Positions 50,224-59,779 are shown, counted from the stretch's first letter. The stretch: 64,000 bases of DNA from SCGC-AAA076-P13 sp905478035 (GCA_943846785.1 OX044367.1:62001-126000), one strand, 5' to 3'. A program made the numbers and translations. Notes: a model not told the origin generated them from the sequence alone.

Positions 50224-51921
50224 TTATTTTTGAAAAAGCTTACCCTCAACTATAGTTCCTTCAACATTGATTTGATCTATTCTTAGTGGGTCAATGGACA
50301 ATGGATTCTCTGAGAGGATTGTAAAGTTTGCAAACTTCCCAGGAACTATTGATCCATAATTATCCTCAATCCCTAAAGTGTATGCTGAGTTCAAGGTAAC
50401 TCCTTTGAGGGCTGTTAAAGGAGATATTCTTTGATTAGGGCCAGCCACTTCATCTGCATAATTTATTCTGTTAACTGCTGAGTGCATAAGTACTAATGGA
50501 GATGCAGGTGCCATTGGCATGTCTGAATGGAGTGATAAGACTATACCTGCTCTATCAACATCGCCCAATCTTACCATCTGTTGAGACCTCTCATATCCAA
50601 TTCCTTTTCTGCTATATAAATCGGATAGTACAGGTACATAGTATGGATTTGCACTAACTATTACGCCAAGACTTTTCATTCTTTCTATTTGATCAAATGC
50701 TGAATAGCCAAAATGAACTACAGTAGTTCTGTGATCTACCCGAGGATTGCGTTGTATATTTTCTTCTAAAACATCTAAAAGCCTATCAAGACCAGCGTCA
50801 CCATTTTGATGAACATGAATTTGATATCCAGCATCCCAAAAAATTCTGAATGTATCTCTAAAAATATCATTTTCCATCAACCATGCACCTTGATGACCAT
50901 CTAAATAACCATCTCTTAGAACCATGTTCTGCGAATACATGGCACCGTCAGTAAAAAGTTTGATATGTTTTGGTAGGAATTCTACTTTGCCCTGACCCCA
51001 GGATAAATGTTTGGTGGTTTCTTCTAAAAGGTTTGAGATATCGGTATGCTCGAGCATATATAAAGCGCTTGGAATATAAAGTGATCTGAAAGGAGTTTCT
51101 TTATCACCAAAAACATAATTTTTAGCTTTCTGTATTTTCTGATCATGCATTGATCCTGGATTACCAATCAGAGTAATGCCATTTTGTTGGACATATTTTT
51201 CTGTTATTTGAAGGCCGGCAATTATTCTTTGGGGGGCAGCAATATATTTCATCACTTTAGGCATTACAGCGATTAGGCCTCTTTCAGCAAAATGACCTTC
51301 TTCATAACTAGCTAGTTTTTTTTCTTCTTTGTTTAGATGGTTTAGATCTTGTTCAGTAATGCCAAATAAATTTAAAGCACTAGAGTTCATGATAAATTCA
51401 TGAAATGACCTATGTATTATCAGAATTGGTCTATCTTTGGATATAAGATCTAAATCCTGCCTTGTTAGCTTGCCATGAAAATAATGATGAAATCCCCAGC
51501 TTACTAAAGGCTCCTTAGCATCACTCATATTATTCTCAATAGCGGATAATCTCTTTAAGTAACCCTCTCTATTTCTTACTCCTGCACTTTTTTTATGAGG
51601 TATATCCCAGTCATCTATAGCAACAATTTCAGAGTTCATTGTTATGCCTGCAAGTAGCGGATGGATATGGTGTTCAATAAAACCTGGGATGATGACATTA
51701 TTTTCATGGGCGGTATCTACTCTAATATCAGGAAATTCTTTAGATAATTTATCTTTTGATCCAACAGAATGAATCCTATCTCCCTTTATAAAAATAGCAT
51801 CTATATCTTGATAACGATCATCTAAAGTTATTATTTCTTTAGCGACAAGGATTCTGTCTGTTGCGTTTGAAGAAAATAGATTAAGAGAAAGCAGTACTGT
51901 AATAAGTATAAAAAATTTCAT
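50224..51921 (-). CDS. exported amidohydrolase family 3 (YtcJ-like) protein
   Basis: A 565-residue metal-dependent amidohydrolase with a signal peptide (MKFFILITVLLSLNLFSSNA). It has the composite N- and C-terminal beta-sandwich (KEIITLDDRYQDIDAIFIKG, GSIVPGKFANFTILSENP). Metal ligands include IIPGFIEHHIHPLL (HxH), a His in QIHVHQNGDAGLDRLLDVLE, and VVHFGYS. The LHSDMPMAPASPL aspartate segment matches the YtcJ family. The substrate is unknown. It sits 24 bp upstream of the L-2-hydroxyglutarate dehydrogenase-like gene and downstream of a small lipoprotein on the same strand. Confidence 0.82.
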   Translation of the reverse strand: MKFFILITVLLSLNLFSSNATDRILVAKEIITLDDRYQDIDAIFIKGDRIHSVGSKDKLSKEFPDIRVDTAHENNVIIPGFIEHHIHPLLAGITMNSEIVAIDDWDIPHKKSAGVRNREGYLKRLSAIENNMSDAKEPLVSWGFHHYFHGKLTRQDLDLISKDRPILIIHRSFHEFIMNSSALNLFGITEQDLNHLNKEEKKLASYEEGHFAERGLIAVMPKVMKYIAAPQRIIAGLQITEKYVQQNGITLIGNPGSMHDQKIQKAKNYVFGDKETPFRSLYIPSALYMLEHTDISNLLEETTKHLSWGQGKVEFLPKHIKLFTDGAMYSQNMVLRDGYLDGHQGAWLMENDIFRDTFRIFWDAGYQIHVHQNGDAGLDRLLDVLEENIQRNPRVDHRTTVVHFGYSAFDQIERMKSLGVIVSANPYYVPVLSDLYSRKGIGYERSQQMVRLGDVDRAGIVLSLHSDMPMAPASPLVLMHSAVNRINYADEVAGPNQRISPLTALKGVTLNSAYTLGIEDNYGSIVPGKFANFTILSENPLSIDPLRIDQINVEGTIVEGKLFQK

Positions 51922-51965
51922 CTTTTAATTCTGCCACATGAAATGACGTAAGCGAAATATCTTAT

Positions 51966-52178
51966 TTATTCAGATATCATTAAATTAGGATTACCCTGAC
52001 ATTCATTAATGACTGATTCTTTCTTTCTTTTAGGATAGCCTTTCTTTGCATCTAATTTATTCACGTAATCTACACATTCATCAATATTGGCAAAAGGTGG
52101 TTCAGGAGTATTTTCACTAGATGTTTTTTCACATCCAATAATCCCAAGAATTAAAAATATTGATAAGATTTTATACAT
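51966..52178 (-). CDS. small lipoprotein, unknown
   Basis: Seventy residues with a signal peptide and lipobox (ILSIFLILGIIGC, cut before Cys16). The polar tail is EKTSSENTPEPPFANIDECV with a further Cys in VINECQGN. The mature form is only about 55 residues with three Cys including the lipidated one. It lies between PhyH and the amidohydrolase on the same strand with short gaps (15 and 44 bp), so it is likely co-transcribed. No family recognised. Confidence 0.6.
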   Translation of the reverse strand: MYKILSIFLILGIIGCEKTSSENTPEPPFANIDECVDYVNKLDAKKGYPKRKKESVINECQGNPNLMISE

Positions 52179-52193
52179 AAGTATTCATCTTTT

Positions 52194-53363
52194 TTAAATA
52201 CTTAAGTCTTCAAGATTATAGTCTTTAAGATCCTTACGAGATTGTTCGTTCCATTCAAAAGATAATCCAGACTGTTTAAAAGGTTGATATGAATATGCTA
52301 TCTCTGATGGATATTTTTGCTTTCTTGCTTCAATTGCATAACCCATTGCTCTTGATCGTCTTTCAATAACATTTTCATCAAAGACTTGGGATTCACTATG
52401 TATTCCGCCACCCTTTGTGCCCAAAACAGAGGATCTTTTATGAAATCCAAAATTAACTGTTATGCGGGGCTCAAATCCACAATTTGGAAAAGATCCATGG
52501 AGTATTTGTCGGTTACAAATTACTACATCGCCTGGATTACATACTATAGGAACAGCTCCTTCTAGGCGCTCACTTCCTGTTTCTTCTACAAGTTTTTTTA
52601 TATCGATTTTTCCCTGTTTGTGTGTACCGGGCATCACCCAGACTCCATTAACAGCTGTACTTCCATATGCCTGAGCCATAAAATTAAAGCCATGTATGTC
52701 TTCATTAAAATCTTCATTATCCCAATGAGTAACTCCATCTTGATGCCATGAGACTGCAGCACCAACACCAGGTTCTTTTATAAATAAAGCTTCATTAAAT
52801 GGTGCAAAATCTTTGCCATTGATTGATTCAGCTACACGTAAAATATTTGGATTAGCATAGGTTCGCAGGCATGCATCTGAAAATTGAAGAGACCCAAGCA
52901 ATATTAAAGGCACTGCCATAGGAGCATCTTCTTTTGCTTCGGGCTCAAACATTTTTATTTGATGTCTTCCATTTGCAAGCTCAGTTCCACCAAGTGGATC
53001 TCCAAGAGGTTTTGACCATAATAGTGTGAGAGACTTTGACTCTGCATTCATAGCCGGTTCACCAGTTGAAGTAATTGTGCTTTCAGGACCTGTTGGAAAT
53101 TTAGATCGTAATTCTTTTATATCATCTTTAATATCTTTAACTTCCTCTTCACTTAAAGCGCCTTCAAAAATATAAAAGCCATATTTTGAATATGCTTCTC
53201 GTATATTGCTTGCAAGGCTTCCATCGTTTTCAAAAGAAATGGGACCACGATTATCTAAATTAAGTGCCTTCTTTTCCCCTTCAATTAGATAACTTTTCAT
53301 TGCATCAGCATCATCGCCATAATATGCAGCGCATGCTTCTATAGATTTGGATGAGTCGATCAT
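52194..53363 (-). CDS. phytanoyl-CoA dioxygenase (PhyH) family protein
   Basis: A non-haem Fe(II)/2-oxoglutarate dioxygenase of about 389 residues. The metal triad is H-x-D in AVSWHQDGVTHWDNEDF and a distal His in ICNRQILHGSFPNCGFEPRI with the 2OG-binding Arg. I chose the ATG at 53363 (MIDSSKSIEACAAYYG) over an in-frame ATG at 53459: it has a strong Shine-Dalgarno (TAAGGAG) at good spacing, and the longer version adds a hydrophobic stretch that does not fit the family. Substrate unknown (a hydroxylase of a lipid or compatible solute is typical). The minus-strand sterol desaturase gene lies just upstream. Confidence 0.85.
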   Translation of the reverse strand: MIDSSKSIEACAAYYGDDADAMKSYLIEGEKKALNLDNRGPISFENDGSLASNIREAYSKYGFYIFEGALSEEEVKDIKDDIKELRSKFPTGPESTITSTGEPAMNAESKSLTLLWSKPLGDPLGGTELANGRHQIKMFEPEAKEDAPMAVPLILLGSLQFSDACLRTYANPNILRVAESINGKDFAPFNEALFIKEPGVGAAVSWHQDGVTHWDNEDFNEDIHGFNFMAQAYGSTAVNGVWVMPGTHKQGKIDIKKLVEETGSERLEGAVPIVCNPGDVVICNRQILHGSFPNCGFEPRITVNFGFHKRSSVLGTKGGGIHSESQVFDENVIERRSRAMGYAIEARKQKYPSEIAYSYQPFKQSGLSFEWNEQSRKDLKDYNLEDLSI

Positions 53364-53508
53364 TAAATTTCTCCTTATTTTATTTAATACCCTATAAATA
53401 GACGAATGAAAATAACTGGCAATAGCAGCGAAAGAAACAATAAAGAAAGGAATCTCCACTTAGTCATAATGGTAAATATAAAGTAAAAGGCATAAAAAAT
53501 ATAGCAGC

Positions 53509-54738
53509 TTAAATGTGCTGCACTGAAGATGTTAATTTAAAGTTATTTATTAATGGTAAAACCAATAAGTTAATTAATGAATAAATTAGTACGCTCAGTG
53601 CGATGGATATTAATGAGGTCTCAAAATAGGCATATACTCCAATACATAAGCATAAGATCAGCCTAATTATCTCTATACTTGTTATATTTTTTCCATCAAA
53701 CCACATAGTTGTGCAATACATAGTAAATGTCATCATGGTGATGGTTACCCATAGCTGTAAATAATTTAAGTAGCCGGTTTGAATAAAAGCCAGAAAAATA
53801 TAAGTTACAAATAGGTACTGAAAAAGCCCATAGATTTTATGATTTTTGTTAATGAGAGGGTCATACTTTTTAAAAGTATTAGGATTAAAATCATCTTTAT
53901 ATGACTTAAATGGAAGGCTGTTTGGCGTCCAACTTGTTCTAGCAAATGGTGCGTAAAGCTTATCTTTCCAGTCTTTAGAGAACCACATTTCTTGTGCTAT
54001 TTTTGCGTAAACATGAAGGTTTGCCCAGATAGGATTAAAGGTATTTAATGTGCTTCTTATCCCATATATACAAACTTCATTCTCATCTTCTATTTTGTGG
54101 GTACCAAACATCCTATCCCAAATAATAAAAACACCACCGTAGTTTTTATCAATATACTGTTCGTTCTGAGCATGATGAACCCTATGGTTTGAGGCAGTAA
54201 CGAAGTAGTTTTCATACCATCCGAGCTTAGGAATATGCTCGCTGTGAACCCAAAATTGATATATAAGATTTAATGAGGCAACACTCACAAAAACATAAGA
54301 AGGTATTCCTATTAAAAACATTGGAATATAAAAAACCCAGCTAACAAATGCGCCAGTTCCTGTTTGTCTTAAAGCAGTGCTTAGATTGTAATCCTCGCTT
54401 TGATGATGGGCAGCATGAGATGCCCAAAATATTTGTCGTTCATGGCTAATACGATGAAACCAATAGTAAAAAAAATCATAGATAATAAATGCAAAAACCC
54501 AAGTAATTACTAAAGATGAATCCATTCGCCATAATGCAAACTTTGTTTCTGCTATATAAAAAACATAACCTGCTGCGCCAATAATAATTAATTTATTTGC
54601 TGTTCGAAGCGTCCCCATAAATAGATTACTAATTGCATCATTTAATCTATAAGTATTCTTTTTAATTGCAATGCCATAAGCAAGCTCTATTAAAAGTGCT
54701 AAAAAGAAAAAAGGTACTGCATAAGTAATGTAATCCAT
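53509..54738 (-). CDS. sterol desaturase/fatty-acid hydroxylase superfamily, second copy
   Basis: A 409-residue paralogue of the protein at 30145-31422. Histidine motifs are YYWFHRISHERQ, ASHAAHHQSEDYN and FVTASNHRVHHAQN, with the same YGGVFIIWDRMFGTHK block. Its long C-terminal membrane region (residues ~285-400) is also shared. The N-terminal helices are PFFFLALLIELAYGI and VITWVFAFIIYDFFYYWFHR. Substrate unknown. It starts about 90 bp after the DmdA-like stop on the same strand and is followed by PhyH, so it may belong to a lipid or membrane modification set. Confidence 0.8.
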   Translation of the reverse strand: MDYITYAVPFFFLALLIELAYGIAIKKNTYRLNDAISNLFMGTLRTANKLIIIGAAGYVFYIAETKFALWRMDSSLVITWVFAFIIYDFFYYWFHRISHERQIFWASHAAHHQSEDYNLSTALRQTGTGAFVSWVFYIPMFLIGIPSYVFVSVASLNLIYQFWVHSEHIPKLGWYENYFVTASNHRVHHAQNEQYIDKNYGGVFIIWDRMFGTHKIEDENEVCIYGIRSTLNTFNPIWANLHVYAKIAQEMWFSKDWKDKLYAPFARTSWTPNSLPFKSYKDDFNPNTFKKYDPLINKNHKIYGLFQYLFVTYIFLAFIQTGYLNYLQLWVTITMMTFTMYCTTMWFDGKNITSIEIIRLILCLCIGVYAYFETSLISIALSVLIYSLINLLVLPLINNFKLTSSVQHI

Positions 54739-54830
54739 AACTTATATTAACTTACTTCAGGACTATTTTTAATACAGCAGGCCTAAAAGGTATTAAGCCT
54801 GCTAGCAATGAACAAGAAGAGTTCTATTTT

Positions 54831-56135
54831 TTAATCAGCAAAGTCTAGTCCTTTTGCTGATTGAACTTCTCTTTTGTTAGGATTAACTGACTCTCTGAAT
54901 GGCACATCAACAATCTCTGCATCAACTGGAACTCCAGGTGATTCTGAGAACTCATCAGGAAGTCTTACCAATAACTTTGTTCCTATATCTGATGAAGTCC
55001 AAGGCACCCATGCAAGAGCAATATTTGTGCTTAACTCTGGTGACCACCAAGGAGAAGTAACATATCCCATATCATTTCCATCAGTATCAGCTATTAACCA
55101 AAAATCAGGAGCATAGTCTGTTATTTCTTTTCCGCCTAAAGTGATTCCAACCATTCTCATTTTAAATGGAGGTGTCCCTTCATCAATCATGGCACGTTGT
55201 TTTTCAAGCGCTTCTTTGCCAATATAATCAGCTTTTTTGTTACGTGGTACTTGATAGGCTAAATTAACCTGGAATGGTGAAGTCTCGTGATCAAGATCTT
55301 GACCCCAAGATAAGATACCAGCAGCAATTCTTCGATGATGAGCTGGAGCTATAACCATTAGTCCAAACTCCTCTCCACCTTCAAGTACAGCATTCCATAC
55401 TTTTTCAGCATTCTGATGAGCATCACGAACATAGATTTCATAACCTTTCTCTCCAGTAAATCCAGTTTGGCTAATTACTACATCAGCGCCACCAATCTGA
55501 GTTTCCATAATTCCATAATAAGGAACATCTCTAAGCTCTTCTCCAGCTAACTTAGCCATCAGATCTTCAGAAAGAGGTCCTTGGATTTGAACAGGACACA
55601 CATCGATTTCATCAATGATCACATCATACTTCTTGGTGACATTAACTCCTTGTAACCAAAGTAATAAATCACTATCTGAAATAGAAAACCAAAATTCGTC
55701 ATCCGTTAATCTTAATAAAACAGGGTCATTTAGAACCCCTCCTTTATCGTTACATAAAATTGCATATTTACCATTACCTGGTTCAATTTTAGTTGCATCA
55801 CGAGTAATAACATAATCAGTAAAAGCCTCTGCATCAGGCCCCTTTACTCGTATCTGTCTCTCAACAGCAACATTCCACATAGTTACTCTATTCACCAATG
55901 CTTCATATTCAACCATTGCACCCCCATCTTCAGGTTTTACATAGCCCCTGGGATGATAAATGCGGTTATAAACAGTTGCTCTCCAACAACCTGCTTCATG
56001 CGAAAGATGCCAAAAAGGCGACTTTCTTACTCGTGTTGAAATCAACATTTGAACAGGCGTTCGACCGCTTTGTCTAAGATTATAAGGTACTACGCGATCG
56101 CTCTGATCAACACTAGGGTGATTTGGATTTGTCAT
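54831..56135 (-). CDS. GcvT-fold tetrahydrofolate-dependent demethylase, DmdA-like
   Basis: A 434-residue protein of the GcvT/DmdA family. The segment ISTRVRKSPFWHLSHEAGCW and then ATVYNRIYHP is similar to the DmdA opening, as are MWNVAVERQIRVKGPDAEAF and TRDATKIEPG. The active segment WFSISDSDLLLWLQGV is followed by DEIDVCPVQIQGPLSEDLMA and QTGFTGEKGYEIYVRDA. The C-terminal barrel has the GILSWGQDLDHETSPFQVNL region. DmdA demethylates DMSP in marine bacteria; other GcvT relatives demethylate glycine-betaine-type or aromatic methoxy compounds, so the substrate is not proven. Two dyads lie in the 158-bp leader upstream. Confidence 0.62.
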   Translation of the reverse strand: MTNPNHPSVDQSDRVVPYNLRQSGRTPVQMLISTRVRKSPFWHLSHEAGCWRATVYNRIYHPRGYVKPEDGGAMVEYEALVNRVTMWNVAVERQIRVKGPDAEAFTDYVITRDATKIEPGNGKYAILCNDKGGVLNDPVLLRLTDDEFWFSISDSDLLLWLQGVNVTKKYDVIIDEIDVCPVQIQGPLSEDLMAKLAGEELRDVPYYGIMETQIGGADVVISQTGFTGEKGYEIYVRDAHQNAEKVWNAVLEGGEEFGLMVIAPAHHRRIAAGILSWGQDLDHETSPFQVNLAYQVPRNKKADYIGKEALEKQRAMIDEGTPPFKMRMVGITLGGKEITDYAPDFWLIADTDGNDMGYVTSPWWSPELSTNIALAWVPWTSSDIGTKLLVRLPDEFSESPGVPVDAEIVDVPFRESVNPNKREVQSAKGLDFAD

Positions 56136-56167
56136 ATTAAGTTCCCCCCGAAATTTAAAGTTATGAC

Positions 56168-56195
56168 TGCTTAATGTATATATTTTACATAAGCA
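56168..56195. promoter_or_regulatory. inverted repeat upstream of the DmdA-like gene, operator candidate
   Basis: Arms TGCTTAATGTA (from 56168) and TACATAAGCA (to 56195) with one unpaired base and a 7-base spacer, about 33-60 bp before the gene's ATG. A second, perfect 9-bp dyad TTTTGATTT-TGT-AAATCAAAA (56219-56239) lies just beyond it, in the same gap. Neither is followed by a T run on the relevant strand. They may be regulator sites, but A/T richness makes chance dyads likely. Confidence 0.35.
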
Positions 56196-56293
56196 TTTTT
56201 AATAAATTTACGCCCTTTTTTTGATTTTGTAAATCAAAATTTAACGGGTTTAAAGAAAATTATTTTGGTAGTTTTTTTGCTTAAATTAAACTA

Positions 56294-56680
56294 TTAATTA
56301 AGTTTATATTTAACTTCTAACAAATTGAAAGAGAAGGTATTTTTTTCAAGCGGATCATAAGAAAAACTATTACTTAAAGAAAGAATATCTACAGAATACT
56401 TGAAGGACTCATCAACTATTTGGATACCATTTTGATATGGGTTTTTATCCACCTCGCCATAAAATCCATTTCCCATGCCATCAGATGAAGCCAATCCTAT
56501 TACCAAAGCTAAACCTATATAAGGAACTAGATCTTTTAAAGCAGCATCTCCTTCATCTTTTGCTCTTTCTAGAACTGGACATTCACCGCTTCCGCAATCA
56601 GTTCCTCCAGCATATACATTTGAATTAAAGGCAAGGCTAGAAAATATTAAAGTCAGTAATAATAGGTTTTTGTTATACAT
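56294..56680 (-). CDS. exported 128-residue protein, unknown
   Basis: A signal peptide (MYNKNLLLLTLIFSSLAFNS, cut after VYA) leads to a Cys-containing start (GGTDCGSGECPVLERAKDEG), a hydrophobic helix (PYIGLALVIGLASSDGMGNG) and a beta-rich end (FSFNLLEVKYKLN). The end resembles a last strand of an outer-membrane protein, but the protein is too short for a barrel. It lies between the S46 peptidase and the DmdA-like gene, on their strand. No family recognised. Confidence 0.5.
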   Translation of the reverse strand: MYNKNLLLLTLIFSSLAFNSNVYAGGTDCGSGECPVLERAKDEGDAALKDLVPYIGLALVIGLASSDGMGNGFYGEVDKNPYQNGIQIVDESFKYSVDILSLSNSFSYDPLEKNTFSFNLLEVKYKLN

Positions 56681-56755
56681 AATGTATTTATAACATCATA
56701 AAATTAACAAATATAAATTATCGAGGTTGGGTAATATATATATTAAAAATTATAT

Positions 56756-58894
56756 TCAATTAACTATAGTTAGTTCTTCAAGAATATTATCTGCCCTTTC
56801 TAACTTTTCTAGAGTCCAAAGAAGGTATCTAGAATCAACTGAAATAGTTCTTGCCTCGGGTATATGTTTATAGTCAGCAATAATCGTTTCAAGCATTCCA
56901 TCAAAAGCTAATCCCACAAGTTCAAATTTTGCATTAATAGTTGCCGATCCTGAATTACCATTGGTTATATCTAAGGTTGAAATAAAGTTTACAGGCACTG
57001 AATTTATTGGCTTGTACTCATATTTACCATAATCTTTATTTTCAATAAGGCTAAGGAGTTGGTCACTGGCTTTAAATGGTTTTTTACCTGAGTGCTTTTG
57101 AGCAATACCCTCTAGTCTTGTAAAAGGCTCATATCTGATTCCATCCTGTAATGATACACCTGCTACATTTCCATATGTTACTCTTAAAGTTCCATTTGCA
57201 TCTGCATACATTTGTCTACCTGATGATTCATAATATTTTCTTAAAAGATTATTAAACTTTGATTTAAGTAATTGTCTTTGTGCTCCAACCCTTTCAGATT
57301 CTTTTTCATATTCCAATGATTCTTCAAATATATCTCTAATAAAAATGATTAAAGGATCTTGAGAGGAATTTAATTCTTCAAGAGTTAAACTCATCATATT
57401 TAAGAAATTTTTAGAATTTTTATATTTTGTTTTATATATCTCATTTACTCTTTGGGTAACGACTTCTTCGTTTTCATCTAGCCTTAATAATTTGCTATAT
57501 GTACCTCTTCTATAGGATTTATCAAAATTTTTGTAAGTCATTAGCCTATCTAAAAAGATTACTCTATCTACTTCATGATCATAAGAGTAATCAAGCGCCT
57601 TAATTCGATTAGCAATTCTTTCCTGATCTCTTTCTTGATAGCCTGACTTTCTTTCTGAATCAATGCTTTCTCTTTCAACTGCATTTCTATAAATTCTTTG
57701 AGCTTGTGAAATTAATGCAGAGTTTCCAAAATAAGATCTGGCAATATTTTTCTTCTGTTCTTGATCAATTAATGCCAAAAGCTCATTGAGGTAAGCTTTG
57801 TCAGTCTCGTTAGCACTACTTTCAACAAAACCTATAAAATTTATCCAGTTAATTTCTTCAGATTCAAGAAGTTTAAAATTTTCAGCCCCATCTATTTGGC
57901 CTGAAATTTTTTTGTAATAATTTTCATATCCACTTTTTAAGCCTCGATATTTTAATTTGGATCCATTAGATGAATTAGTATTTTGTTCAATGAGATCAAT
58001 GCCTCTTTTAAGAAATTTCACAGTTTCATAAAAACCCGTCTCTAGATCCCATTTAATTTCATTTAATGTTAATAATCTATTGGTTCTTCCTGGATATCCA
58101 ACAACCATGACAAAGTCTCCATCTTCTACTCCTTTAGCAGATATCTTTAAGAATGAATCAGATTTATATGGAACGTTATCTTTGTTGAATTCCTTACTGG
58201 AACCATCTTTTGCTGTATAAGCTCTTAATAATGCAAAATCACCTGTATGTCTCGGGTACATCCAGTTATCAATCTCCCCACCATACTCACCAATATATGC
58301 AGGAGGCGCATAAACCAATCGTACATCTTTTATTTTTAGAACTTTTTCAAGCTTATATATTTCGCCACTAAAAAAAGATCTGACCCTGCATTCAATTTCA
58401 TCAGATGTCTCACAATTTTTAATTATCTCTTTCTTGTTATCCTCTATGATCTTTGCTCTATCTAAAGCTTGAGTAGTATCTGATAGACCAAATAAAACTT
58501 TGTCAGTAATGTTACTGCTATCTAGTGTTACATATACTCGCGATCCAGGAGCTGATTTTTTTTCATCCTCTTTTGTTCTTGCAACAAAACCTGTTTCAAA
58601 TAAATCTGATTCTGCATTAGAGTTAAACTGAAGGTAAGATCGTTCTATGCAATGGTAGTTAGTAGCTATTAGACCTGTATCTGAAACAAAAGCTGCTGAG
58701 CAACCCCCTAAGCTGACAATAGCATTCATAGGGTGCTTAAATAAATCGCTTACATTAGAAACATTTCCTCTGTATCCACTAGCTCGTAACTCTTTTTTTA
58801 AGGATTCCATTTGATATGGCTCCCACATACCTTCATCTGCAAATATGTTTAGGCCAAGAATTATTCCAACAGCAAATAGATATTTTTTAATCAT
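56756..58894 (-). CDS. S46-family dipeptidyl-peptidase (DPP7/DPP11 type)
   Basis: A 712-residue exported serine peptidase that removes dipeptides from peptide N-termini in the periplasm. It has a signal peptide (residues ~1-19). The chymotrypsin-like half has the catalytic His in GLIATNYHCIERSYLQF and the Asp in EYGGEIDNWMYPRHTGDFAL. The Ser is in ITNGNSGSATINAKFELVGL. The helical regulatory domain lies between. Family size is about 700. The specificity pocket cannot be read safely from sequence. The gene is 65 bp from the tRNA. Confidence 0.88.
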   Translation of the reverse strand: MIKKYLFAVGIILGLNIFADEGMWEPYQMESLKKELRASGYRGNVSNVSDLFKHPMNAIVSLGGCSAAFVSDTGLIATNYHCIERSYLQFNSNAESDLFETGFVARTKEDEKKSAPGSRVYVTLDSSNITDKVLFGLSDTTQALDRAKIIEDNKKEIIKNCETSDEIECRVRSFFSGEIYKLEKVLKIKDVRLVYAPPAYIGEYGGEIDNWMYPRHTGDFALLRAYTAKDGSSKEFNKDNVPYKSDSFLKISAKGVEDGDFVMVVGYPGRTNRLLTLNEIKWDLETGFYETVKFLKRGIDLIEQNTNSSNGSKLKYRGLKSGYENYYKKISGQIDGAENFKLLESEEINWINFIGFVESSANETDKAYLNELLALIDQEQKKNIARSYFGNSALISQAQRIYRNAVERESIDSERKSGYQERDQERIANRIKALDYSYDHEVDRVIFLDRLMTYKNFDKSYRRGTYSKLLRLDENEEVVTQRVNEIYKTKYKNSKNFLNMMSLTLEELNSSQDPLIIFIRDIFEESLEYEKESERVGAQRQLLKSKFNNLLRKYYESSGRQMYADANGTLRVTYGNVAGVSLQDGIRYEPFTRLEGIAQKHSGKKPFKASDQLLSLIENKDYGKYEYKPINSVPVNFISTLDITNGNSGSATINAKFELVGLAFDGMLETIIADYKHIPEARTISVDSRYLLWTLEKLERADNILEELTIVN

Positions 58895-58959
58895 TAGATC
58901 TCCAAAGTAAATGAAGAGTGAGTATATTCTAATATGCTGAATTAAAAAAATTTATTGAA

Positions 58960-59036
58960 TGGTGGGCCCGGTAGGACTCGAACCTACGACCAATGGATTA
59001 TGAGTCCACTGCTCTAACCAACTGAGCTACAGGCCC
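58960..59036 (-). tRNA. CAT-anticodon tRNA, probably tRNA-Ile2 (else tRNA-Met)
   Basis: A 77-base minus-strand gene starting GGGCCTGTAGCTCAGTTGGT and ending with an encoded CCA. The acceptor stem GGGCCTG/CGGGCCC, anticodon arm GTGGA-CTCATAA-TCCAT and T-arm CGTAGGTTCGAGTCCTACC fold, and the anticodon is CAT. The body (GGTCGTAGGTTCGAGTCCTA) is closer to the lysidine-modified tRNA-Ile(CAU) than to the Met forms. The position near rpoD matches the place of tRNA-Ile2 in several gammaproteobacteria. The identity would be settled by a tilS-aware classifier. Confidence 0.9.
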
Positions 59037-59138
59037 TTAATAAATTCTATTGAATTAAGAGCGAACAATTATATAAGAATATATGATTTAGGGAAGCTTT
59101 AATATGTTGATCACAGCCATATAAGTTATTATTAAAAG

Positions 59139-59777
59139 ATGATTAAACTAAATGACATTACACCTTTTGCTCAAGGCGGCAATAGGATGTGCTTTGTTCA
59201 TCCTGAAAAAAAAGATAGATGTCTGAAAGTATCATTTGAAGGACAATCTGAAAAAGTAAAAAAAAATGCCGCTTGGTATAAAAAATTCAGATCTGCAGAA
59301 AGCTTTGATGACAATCTCAGGGAGCAGTCTGCTTACCAACAAAGATCTCTTAAAAATAATAATCCTAATAAATGGAAACACCTAGCCAAATGGTATGGGA
59401 TGGTTGAAACATCTATAGGACCAGCATCAGAAACAGAATTAGTCCTAGATAAAAATCAAAATATAGCAATCACACTAGAAAAATATTTGTTTACATTTGG
59501 TATGACAGATGAAATAAAAAAGGCTCTGGATGATTTTGAATCTTGGTTAAGATCTAGTTTAGTTTTAACAAAAAACATCATTCCACATAATATAGTTGTG
59601 GGCTATGAAGATAATCTAATCGTTCTAAAGATTATTGATGGCTTAGGATCTTCATCTTTTGTTCCGCTTCCTGAAATAAGTGACTTCTTTGCAAAAAGAT
59701 ACATAGAAAGGCGAATCCAGTTGATGTGGTCAAGAATCAACTGGGATTTATCTGGAAGAAAGGGAAGTTGGAAGTAG
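59139..59777 (+). CDS. YrbL-family protein (PhoP regulatory network protein-like)
   Basis: A 212-residue protein of the YrbL family, a kinase-like fold. The N-terminus has ITPFAQGGNRMCFVHPEKKD with RCLKVSF, a glycine-rich/Lys pattern like an ATP-binding lobe. Next come WKHLAKWYGMVETSIGPASE, NIIPHNIVVGYE in the place of a catalytic loop, and LKIIDGLGSSSFVPL in the place of a DFG segment. YrbL is PhoP-regulated in enterics; its role is unknown. It converges on rpoD with a 2-bp gap. Confidence 0.78.
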   Translation: MIKLNDITPFAQGGNRMCFVHPEKKDRCLKVSFEGQSEKVKKNAAWYKKFRSAESFDDNLREQSAYQQRSLKNNNPNKWKHLAKWYGMVETSIGPASETELVLDKNQNIAITLEKYLFTFGMTDEIKKALDDFESWLRSSLVLTKNIIPHNIVVGYEDNLIVLKIIDGLGSSSFVPLPEISDFFAKRYIERRIQLMWSRINWDLSGRKGSWK

Positions 59778-59779
59778 GC

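Noticed and set aside
56219..56239. Hairpin TTTTGATTT-TGT-AAATCAAAA as a terminator of the 128-residue gene
   Set aside because: On the minus strand it is followed by A residues, not T residues, and has only one GC pair per arm.
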